Shown: positions 55,263 through 64,000 of the stretch, piece by piece
Layout: each line of letters begins with the position of its first letter
Position numbering within the stretch: the stretch's first letter is position 1
Assembly (NCBI GenBank): GCA_003254925.1
Contig: QANZ01037851.1
Coordinates: 29,991 to 93,990 of the forward strand
DNA: 64,000 nt
Source of the DNA: Chamaecrista fasciculata
Lineage: Eukaryota; Streptophyta; Magnoliopsida; Fabales; Fabaceae
Direction: 5' to 3'
Notes under the pieces: model-generated
Told to the model about the DNA's origin: nothing
The model's database searches: none
The model's input: the letters and a program-made list of their open reading frames with translations, nothing else
Translations under genes and position numbers: made by a program

Positions 55263-58200
55263 TTATGGCTCAAACCATTTTCTAAGCTGTTTGGAATGAT
55301 TTTTCCCACCATCATTCCCTTTTGAACCCTGATGTGAGAATTTGGATCTGTACTGTTCTATAAGCATGTCAAGCTTATCTACCACGTCTTTCCCTACAGG
55401 CTCTTTATTCTTTTTTGACCGTTTCTTTTGAACTTTTTCCCCAACTTCACCTTGATTCTGCACCTTCCTCTTTTTCAATCCGTGATCTACTTTTTTACCA
55501 TATTTAGTTTTGTTGCTGTCAATATCAATGTCTGGTGTCCCACTACCATGATTCTGGCCATCTTGAGAATTCTTTGGCTTTGTGGACAAGGCGGCGTCTG
55601 AATTTTCTTTGCGCCATGACCCTCTCGCTTTGTTACTTTTATGGTCGCCTTTCTGCCTTTTGGGGTTGCTTTCTTGGGTGGCATTTCTATTTGGCTGCGC
55701 ACTTCCTGACTCATCTTCTTTATTGAGCATGGAATCTTTCACTGGTTTGACATGCTCACGAGATTTTCGTTTTCTGTCCTTTATATCGATGCGGACACTA
55801 GTAATGTGGGGTTCCTCATTTTCCTTAGCGTTGCTATCACCAGGAACAGCACTCTGCTGCTGATACTGTAGCTTTTCTTTCCGAAGTTTCAGTGTTTGAA
55901 CATTATCAAGAGCAAACTCCACTATCGGCCGATGTTCAGGAACAAAAGTTTCTATAGTCAACCATAGATAACATTAGACTAGTCTGGAAATCAAACACCA
56001 AATAGTCCCACTCTACATTGCTATCAGCAGAGGATGTTACCTGGATTATTATTAAGAACTCTAAGAGCCACAAGAGCATGCTGATGCTCTGAGAATTGAA
56101 CAAAGGCAACTCCACGTGAATGACTTTTGGCAACGACCTTTCCTTTCTTTACATCATTCAAGAACTTTATCTGCACAGGAATCATAGGGAAATAAGAAAT
56201 TAAACAATATTATCCATTTTTTTATGTCAAATAATGTTCCTTCAAGTCATTAACGAGTAAGGACTTAACCAACCTGCTGAATTTCAGGCTTTTGCTTCGT
56301 AGCTCTAGAGGTAACTGCATCAATGCAAAGCTTTTTTAGCTCTTTTTCAGTCATTGACTTTGGTAAGTTGTAGATTACAAGTCTAGTTCTTGAAACATGA
56401 AAATTTGGTGATTGGAGCTTTGTTGTCTTTTTCTTTTCCAACCTGTTATTCATTAAAAAATAATGTAAGAACACTACAACCCGCCATAGAAATTAGGATA
56501 CTTAACCAATGTAGCACGCCAGAAGCATCTTTAGTGTAGTCATCAAATAGAAGATCAAAAGACGCATAAAAGATAGACAGATCGGTAAATTAAGAAATAT
56601 CTTTGCTTTCAAAAGGGACTGGTATTCTCTAGTCATTACGAGAAAAAGGGAAGAGAATACAAATAACATTTCAGTCCTCATATGATATGTATCACCACTT
56701 GCATTCCAGAAAGACTAAAATACTCACTCCTGGCGTTTTAACATGTCACTAGCTGAAACCCCTTCAGCAGCTGGAGTTCCTTCAAGAATAAGTCCCTCCT
56801 ATTACAGTTCGTTAGAAGAGAAAAGTTAGTCCTATCGCATTATCAGACTTCATAGCCAGCCAGGCAAGGGGGAATAGAGAAGACAAACCTTTGCCAGGTA
56901 AAGATTGCGGTGGTCATGATTGCCATTTTTTGCTTTCTCTAATTCCTTGTCATGAGCTGATTTCTTATCTAAAGCCTTCAAAACTTTTAATGGCCTGCCC
57001 TTGAGAAAAATACCCAAACCAGAAGCAGAACTATCTGTTGAAACTGCAGCATTAGCAGCATCTGCAGTTTTAAACTTAAGAAAACCAGTTCCTTTTGGTC
57101 TCCTGCATTGAGTGAAAGGAGATAATGAATAAACAATTAAACATGTACACACATAAGAAAAACGTAGTTCAAGACATACTTGGTCACTTGATGGAGGACT
57201 GGAGCAAAGTATTCCACTTCCCCAAATCCGGAGAATCGTTGCTTGACTTCTTCATTATTGCAATCAAAAGGAAGATTATTTATAAAAATTGTCCTCTGCA
57301 AATCATCATTCTCTTCATCTGTTTGCTCAGGATTTGGTACCTTATTTGTGTCCAAGATTTCAGGGTTATTAACATTGGTAACCTTTTCTAACTCCTTAGA
57401 AGATTTTTTATCTTCCTTATTAACATCTTTATTGGATTTTGATTCCTTGGTTTTCTTGGGCAACGACGAGTCGTCATTTTCAGATATTCCTTTGGTGGAG
57501 GATGTGATTAAATTCTTGAGAACCTTTCTTGCAATGTCTGCTTCCTCATCAAAATTAACTTCAGATGGAGCACCTTCTTCCTCAGAAGTATTGGAGTCAT
57601 CTTGATCACTATCATCTCCATGATGGGACTGTTTTCCATTATGCTGAACATCATCCTCTAAGTCTTCAGAAGTACTACCGTCTTCATCGCTCATATTTTG
57701 TTGCCCTGAGAATACCATAAGAGATGCTTTACATGAATAGCTGTGCCTATGCATAGACTAGTTATGAGGTATTAACATAACAATGGCACTGGGCCAAAAA
57801 GAAAGAAACAGACAGACAAGGGTGCAACTTTGGAGTGCATATATGAAAAAGCATGGAAGAGCTTTCAAGCAAATTACATGCTCCATAGGGCATTGGATAA
57901 CCCCAATGCACATCAAAATTCAGTTATCACCCAAACATTCAGCTAAACTTACATATATTGACATCGATAAATCTTAGAATACATATTCCCAATTACTACA
58001 AAGAAGTGACAACTGGATGAGGTGTAGATTGCATAAATTCAAAACACTGCAAATGGGGAGGGGGGGGATGGACTTTGACCTCAAGTTAAGTATCAAGACT
58101 ATTTAGAAAGTTTAGTCAAACACTGATTCCATCAGTCTCACTTTCAAGAATATAATTATTGCAGCATCTTGGCTACAGACTGGAAGCTGACTTTCCATTC

Positions 58201-59266
58201 CTCAAATCTACCCAACCTTGTAATGGAGAAATTAAACTCCAAATAACACTAATAGACTTACTTTAGCACTGTGAACAATATTGCAAGCCAAGATCACTCA
58301 ACATAAAACCGAACTTAACTCTCCCAAAAAAGCATGCAGAATTGCAGATGCAAGTGTTATTGATACCCAGGCCCATTAGCATCTATTGCAGAAATAGGAA
58401 AATAAAGGAACTGAATTAATCCATCAGAGTCTGACTAGGATTTCTGACATCTTGATTATCTAAATTTCTTGAGCCAAAGATAAAATATAATGCTTTCACA
58501 ATCCCTAAATGAAAGAAGTATTATTATACATGCATTTAATGAGAAATCAACAAGCTTAAGCTCTAGTGTGGATAACTCATAACATGCACCCAATTTTAAT
58601 ATACTAGCTTTTCTGTAGACCCACCCCACCACCCCGCCTCCGGGAAAATAAAAATTTAACATAATTATGGGCAGTGACTGTAAAGTAAACCTTACCATTT
58701 TCTAAAGCAAGTGCAGCATTTTTATCACTGCTATATATCTTCTTTGAAACAGCCCAGTCAACAGCTATGAGACGCTTGCCAAACTTTAATCCATTCAGTT
58801 TCTGAATAGCCTGAAAATGAAAAGGGGAAGTTCTATGCAAGTTATTTAATGAGAAAACAAGTACTTTAGAAAGCAACGTGGATTAAAATTCATACATTTT
58901 CTGCATCTTGCTTGCATGTGAATTTCACAAATGCAAAACCCTTTGACAGACTGCAAAAAGAAAGGGAGGAAAAAGTGGTATAAAAAAATATAACATAGTA
59001 ATTCATATTTTCACTAAAAAAATTCAATCCAGCAAATCAGAATATACCCTGTATCAGACTTTCTTGGGATAAATACATCCCACACAAACCCTGCAGATGA
59101 AAATATATCTCTTACTTCATTTGGTTTGGCCTGCACCAATGTTTAGTCAACTGATCAGAAGTCACCATCTCCAATAAAGAAAGTATCTAAAGTTTCGTTA
59201 CCCTAAAAATAAAACCTGGAAAGGAATATTTCTGACAATAAGCTTCCATTTTTGAGTCTTGGCGCC
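55263..59266 (-). CDS. RBM28: RBM28-like exons 9-18 (RRM3-RRM5 and basic tail)
   Basis: Exons in gene order: 59216-59266, 59048-59130, 58896-58950, 58696-58810, 57180-57705, 56889-57102, 56728-56798, 56274-56442, 56041-56170 and 55263-55951. RRM3 covers the first four of these ([27 protein letters not shown]). The 526-nt exon carries the acidic stretch ([28 protein letters not shown]) and the first half of RRM4. The last exon encodes 229 residues rich in Lys, Asn and Ser with several NLS-like clusters and the stop at 55263. Convergent with VPS13, but the interval between them is occupied by copia elements. Confidence 0.9.
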
Positions 59267-62200
59267 CTGTTCACATACAACGGAAAACTGCTCAGAAACT
59301 AACATAATAAATTATACACATTCTGTAATAGGGGAAAGATGGCAACCCAACTACATGTATGACCAATTAAAAATAAAAAGTTCAGAAAAGAAAGAAGAGA
59401 TTATTTACTCGATGATTCTTCAAAGAACTCAAATTTCCCAGAAACCAAAAGTGTAAACTCAGTCATTAAATGCTTAGTTGAAAAATTGTTCTTCATGACT
59501 TTGCAATCTTTCAACCCAAATGTTGAGAAACATAAGCGAGTACCACTCCCATTTCAAAGAGAAAATAATGCCTACTAAGGCTCTCAAAGTATCATTTACA
59601 ACACATAGCATTGTGTAACTTTTACCATATTGCACCAATTACCAATGGTAACCACTGCAGAAACTAACCAATTAATGTTAGTGGCTTTTTATAAGATTAT
59701 AGTACATAGAATATGTCTACCAGCTAAAAATCTAGCATATGTGTACTCCATGCAGGAAAATACAATCATTCACTGCCATGGAGAGTCAGATGTGGTTGCC
59801 TACAAACAGACATATGCAATGAAAGATGATAATAAGTTGTGCAAGAAAAATTAAACAATTGAATATTAATATAGCTTTAGTGCCTACATGCTAAGAAACA
59901 AGTGTCCTGGCCTCAAGTTCTTCACTTCTCCTATTTCAATATAATTGATCGATTCCAAATGAACCAAATGCCACAAGTCATGCACACATATAAGTTTAGA
60001 AAAATATGGGAAAACCTGAAAGAATTGCAATCCATAATTAAATGCAAAAGATAAACACTGCATGTCCCATGTGATACTAAGAAAGATATAGTTTTTAACA
60101 AGTTACTATTAAGAATACAAAACAATAAAACCTCTTCTATTAGTCATCCATATTGAAAAAACAGTTTTCAAGGATCAAGAGCATGATTTTACCTCTCCAC
60201 CTAACTGTCGTGCCCAAACAGTACCTCCTCGTATGTCTTTTTGATGTAACATTGCAACAGAAGTTCGTGCCGATGTCACACTTGTATAAAGTACAGCTGA
60301 AGCATCCAATTTACAGCCTTCTTGCAGAAGACCTGGAATATGTTATGGTGAGCTCTAATATCCCAAGCAGTATAAAAAAATTATAATAAGTTTTTGAGAA
60401 GAATTCAATCTGGAGAACCACCTCATATGCAATTTCAAGTTTTCAACTATAGTTCAAGTTCAAAGATTAAGGAAGCATTTAATAGCATCATATGAGAGAA
60501 AATATAAGTAAGCTTCTATGAAAATGATTGAGAACATTAGGATTGACAATCTTTTCAGGACTTAGAATATGACAGTAAATGCCTAAGATACAGAAGCAAA
60601 ATAAAGAAGAATACACTCGGCTATAACTTTTTTTTTATGACATATGAAACCATTTCAATAAACATATAAAACCTATTATAACCCAGTCTGAAAAGGTAAA
60701 ATTTGCAGTTACCATGTTGCTCAACTTCTTCCCTAGGAAGAGGGTACTTTATAGAACATACACCGCCAATCTCCCTTGCTCGACCATGAACAACGTCGGC
60801 CATATCAGAATTAACAAGACCACCAAATATGACAGTTCTAGCAACCCTGCCAAAAATTTATAATTATACGACAAGGAACAAACCTTCTAGAATAAAATAT
60901 TAATATGAATGGGAGTAAAAGATGTTGATAGTCTGGCTCTGGGTCCCCTTTTTTCCTCTTAATCACAACCACAATTATTCTTTCACATAACATTTAAGGC
61001 TTCACTGGTTAGTTGAATTAAAAAAATTGATGGAAGTACCTCTGCTTTTCAGAACCACCCCCCTCATCTACTATATCACTACAAAGAGCTGCCTTTTTCA
61101 TTTCCTTTGGCTTCCTTGAATTTTTTTCTTTATTCGAAACTGGAGATTCTGACAGAAAAGAAAATTAAAATATGAGACAAATAAATTAATGAATAAGAAA
61201 CTAAGAAAATCTGCAGGAACACAATTTCAACCTTTTTCCTTAATGACTGAAGTAGGATTCTCTGCTTCAGACAAGCCACCATCATCGTCGTCATTTTTTG
61301 GCTTGGGGAGTTCATCAGTCTTATCCACTATAAAAGACCGAGGAAGAAAAGAACACAAACAAAGTGGAAAAAAGATTGACGATATTCAGTTATTTGCACA
61401 TCTTCCAGAATGTATAAATTATATATGGAAAAAAAAAAGTTTGCAGGAACTAGACTTAGATGACGTCATCAACCTTGATTTAACTTTGACTGTCGAGATT
61501 CTCGGGGGGGACGAGGCATAGCATGCTTTACAGTAATTTTCCGACCTCCAACAGACGAACCATTCTTCAATTCAATTGCACGGTTAGCATCTTCCTCAAC
61601 AGCACTGAAGATAGTAGCAATAAGTATATGTGTGTGTGAGAGAGAGGAGAGAGAGAGAGAGTCAAATATGTATTTTCAATAGCCAGATAAGTTATGAGCT
61701 ATACAGCACAGTCATTTTCTGAAGTCACAAGATCTCACATCATCGAAGCAACTGCAATATCTAGAATAAAGTTTTAAGTCTTTAAGGAAATCATATATAT
61801 ATATATATATATATATCTTGTTGAGGAGTTCCCTGAACCAGGGAAAGCCAAGTTGTATGTGCAACAATGTGTCAGGACCATGGAAGTTTACTGATATATA
61901 ATGTTACTCTCACAATACACGTTTGCTAGAGAAATATTCAAACTTAAGAAGCTATGGTCCAATTCATCAATGACAAAAGCATTAAGTAACAAAGTGAATT
62001 ATCAGAACTATAAGAATATAACATGAACTACAAGTTTATAAATTCAGTGTCTGGCCAACGTGATGGAAGACATTTAAAACAATGTGCCGAAAACTGCTAA
62101 GACAAAGGCCCAGAAGTAAGACGGGGAAAAGTTAAAGTTAGTAGAAGTAATAAAACCTTCCAGGGAGGAATAAACTTACAATTGAACATAACCAAAACCA

Positions 62201-62715
62201 CGATGCTGTGCTGACCCTGTGATGATTAAACAACGGTAAAGATATCAGTTAACTTAAGAGTCAGTTAAAGACAACTTACATTCTAGCTCAAGCTTAACTA
62301 ATGCTAAATTGCTAATCCTAATCATAAATTTACATAAATTTTGTTCTACTTTGCATCTAATATCTATATTTGTTGATAACTTGCCTGTGAATTAAAAAAT
62401 TTAATAAGAAGAACTATGCATTTTTCCTCACCCTTCTGCATGACCATGAAGCAACGCCTGACTGGTCCAACTTCACTAAACGTCTCCTCCAGCTAATTTA
62501 AAAAATAAATAAATAAATTGTAAGCAGACAAACTCCCACAGAACTCTGAAATACTTCAAATGGAAAACAAACAAAGGAGCATTGAGCACAATCATGGCAT
62601 AATGAAGATAAACACATACCTGAGAGTTGGTGAATGAATAGGGTAAGTTGGAGACAAACACAGTCATGGAGCAATGCTCTTTTCCCCCATGTTCCTTCAT
62701 TTTCTTCTTTCCCAT
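55263..62715 (-). CDS. RBM28: RBM28/Nop4-like nucleolar RRM protein, 968 aa, 18 exons
   Basis: Complete minus-strand gene. Exon lengths sum to 2,907 nt, exactly 969 codons including the stop, with consistent phases. The protein opens [20 protein letters not shown] and ends QLRKWFEP, an ending shared with plant RBM28-like proteins. By family it should be a nucleolar factor in 60S ribosomal subunit and rRNA maturation (yeast Nop4, human RBM28); that role is inferred from homology. Approximate layout: RRM1 17-95 (RNP1 RGFGYVQF), degenerate RRM2 178-268, RRM3 274-360 (RNP1 KGFAFVKF), acidic Ser/Asp/Glu linker 370-510, RRM4 512-600 ([17 protein letters not shown]), RRM5 655-750 ([18 protein letters not shown]), then a Lys/Arg-rich tail with nuclear-signal-like KKRKVQNQ and KKRSKKNK. 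The start at 62715 was chosen over the in-frame ATG four codons upstream because MGK-K is the family's usual opening. Confidence 0.93.
60193..62715 (-). CDS. RBM28: RBM28-like exons 1-8 (RRM1 and degenerate RRM2)
   Basis: Exons in gene order: 62620-62715, 62432-62492, 62180-62216, 61474-61604, 61232-61327, 61040-61148, 60713-60846 and 60193-60332. RRM1 is split over four exons, with RNP2-like TVFVSNLPY in exon 1 and RNP1 RGFGYVQF in exon 3. Exons 5-6 encode a charged linker ([33 protein letters not shown]). Exons 7-8 encode [17 protein letters not shown] through VWARQLGGE, in the second-RRM position but without a canonical aromatic RNP1. Four of the eight exons are under 110 nt and would be missed by ORF scanning. 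Confidence 0.9.
61605..62179. repeat. RBM28-like intron with microsatellites
   Basis: A GT/GA compound microsatellite at about 61629-61662 and an (AT)n tract at about 61793-61816 lie in the intron between exons 3 and 4. Nothing else seen. The long introns 57706-58695 and 59267-60192 likewise hold nothing recognisable. Confidence 0.7.
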
Positions 62716-62935
62716 ATTGAAATACAAGAAAAAACGCTTCTTCTTCTCAAGCGAAAAATCGAAGTTGTTGAGCGTGAGGGAGTAGAGTTTTGATTTGGAT
62801 TATTGGATTCAGATGATCCCGCGCAAGAATGATTCTGAGAAGAAGAAGAAAGGCGGCCTAAGAAGGAGCATCAACAAGAGAGACAGACAGTCTCTCTTTG
62901 TTTGTGAATTGGGCTTGAGCCTCGATGGGTTGTGC
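62716..62935 (-). promoter_or_regulatory. RBM28-like 5' leader and proximal promoter
   Basis: On the minus strand the leader before the ATG at 62715 is pyrimidine-rich (CT tracts at about 62820-62900), as in many plant leaders. At 62910-62915 the plus strand reads TGGGCT, a site II type element (TGGGCY), and a close variant (TGGGCA on the minus strand) lies at about 62933-62938. Site II elements are common in promoters of plant ribosome-biogenesis genes, which fits the product. No clear TATA box was seen. Motif match is by eye only. Confidence 0.4.
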
Positions 62936-63089
62936 CCATTTTTGTAAGTTTTTTTTTTTTTTTTTGCTTTCATACTTGACATGTGAATATATTTTTCTTT
63001 TCTTTTTTTGCCTGAAAATATATTTTTCTTTTTCGACCAAGAAAAAAATAATTAAAGACAAATATACAACTTTTTTTTTTAATAACACA

Positions 63090-63521
63090 CTAAAGGTCTC
63101 AATTTGGTCCTATAACTTTTTTGTTACAATTTTGATCCCATAATTTTGACAAAGGTCTCAATTTGGTCCCATGACTTTTTTTGTTGCAATTTCGGTCCCA
63201 CAACTTCTGAAAACGTCCAACCGTTGGTCCCAATCTGATTTTCATCCATTTTCTGCCGTTAAAGAAGATCTGACATGCTGAGTTGAATGATGAAGTGAAA
63301 AATATGGGTGAAGTGGATTTAACGACAGATAATGGATGAAAATTAACTTGGGACCAACGGTGAGACGTTTTCAAAAGTTATGAGACCAAAATTGCAACAA
63401 AAGAGGTTATGGGACCAAATTGAGACCTTTGCCAAAGTTATGGGACCAAAATTGCAACAAAAAAAGTTATGAGACCAAATTAAAAATTTGTCAAAGTTAT
63501 GGGACCAAAAGTGCACTTTAG
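63090..63521. repeat. Inverted-repeat element of the GGTCCCATAAC type
   Basis: Arms of about 150-190 bp (63090-63250 and 63325-63521), each made of repeated TTTGGTCCCATAACTTT and TTGCAATTTTGGTCCC units, in opposite orientation around a 75-bp centre. Starts CTAAAGG and ends CACTTTAG. Non-coding. Confidence 0.8.
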
Positions 63522-63666
63522 CCAAAAAAAAATTATATTTGATATATTTGAAGAAGTTAATTAACTTTTCACTATTTTTTAAAAAATACTTTAAATTTGA
63601 AATATTATTACTACATGTCGCAAAGGGCATACAAAATCATATGATATGATATGATGATATAATATA

Positions 63667-63922
63667 GAGCAAACCCCCTTTTTGGTCCCTCAATTGTTAC
63701 TGAGTCGAGGAATCGGTCCCTCAATTGTGGGAAACTACAACTCAGTCCCTCAATTGTACAATCCCGTTTACGTTTTGGTCCCTCACGTCTGGTCCGTTAG
63801 TGATAGAGATGTTAAGTGATGACGTGTCACCGTTATCTGCTTAGGTGGCCGTTAAATGCTTAGTTGAGGGGACCAAATCCTCGACTCAATAACAATTGAG
63901 GGACCAAAAAGGGGGTTTGCTC
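63667..63922. repeat. MITE-like element with long terminal inverted repeats
   Basis: Left end GAGCAAACCCCCTTTTTGG and on through CCCTCAATTGTTACTGAGTC is mirrored almost perfectly at the right (complement ends at GCTC, 63922), about 45 bp with one visible mismatch. 256 bp long, non-coding. A target duplication is not obvious (ATA and AAA at the borders). Confidence 0.85.
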
Positions 63923-64000
63923 AAATTAATATTCAACTCATTTCCACTTGACACCTCATTCAAACTACTCTCTTGCATTTGGTCCCAAAACCCCTAAATC

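Overview
The window is nuclear DNA from a flowering plant. Two split genes with AT-rich introns and GT/AG boundaries sit in a dense background of Ty1/copia LTR retrotransposons whose primer sites match plant initiator tRNA-Met, together with hAT MITEs, Helitron-type DNA and inverted-repeat elements. A eudicot, perhaps a legume, is likely; that is an impression from repeat style and protein wording, not something I could test.

The left two thirds (772-41952, + strand) are the central part of one very large gene for a VPS13-family intermembrane lipid-transfer protein, most like the SHRUBBY type of plant VPS13. I can place 28 exons totalling 7,177 nt (about 2,390 residues). Every splice phase agrees and there is no stop or frameshift. 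The N-terminal exons lie left of the window. The C-terminal part, including the SHR-BD region expected directly after the last exon, is not seen anywhere to the right.

The VPS13 introns are swollen by insertions. They hold a gag-less copia element with identical LTRs (15064-19361), a 3'-truncated copia (24301-26340), non-coding LTR elements (3224-5035, 9040-10176, 36442-37906), a TRIM (38620-39056), solo and broken LTRs, a hAT MITE with a perfect 8-bp target duplication (12035-12358), a small Helitron nested in an LTR element (3971-4258) and an 845-bp hairpin (10281-11125).

After the last VPS13 exon two long copia elements lie in series on the minus strand: 42129-47425 (stops, a frameshift and a 139-bp duplication) and 48337-53439 (full-length gag-pol frame but no matching target duplication). 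Between them is an older copia remnant.

The right end carries a complete 18-exon minus-strand gene (62715 down to 55263) for a 968-residue, multi-RRM RBM28/Nop4-like nucleolar protein, converging on VPS13. Beyond its start are a short leader with site II-like promoter motifs and two inverted-repeat elements. The two host genes have unrelated jobs (lipid transfer and ribosome assembly); nothing suggests an operon-like link or a novel multigene system.
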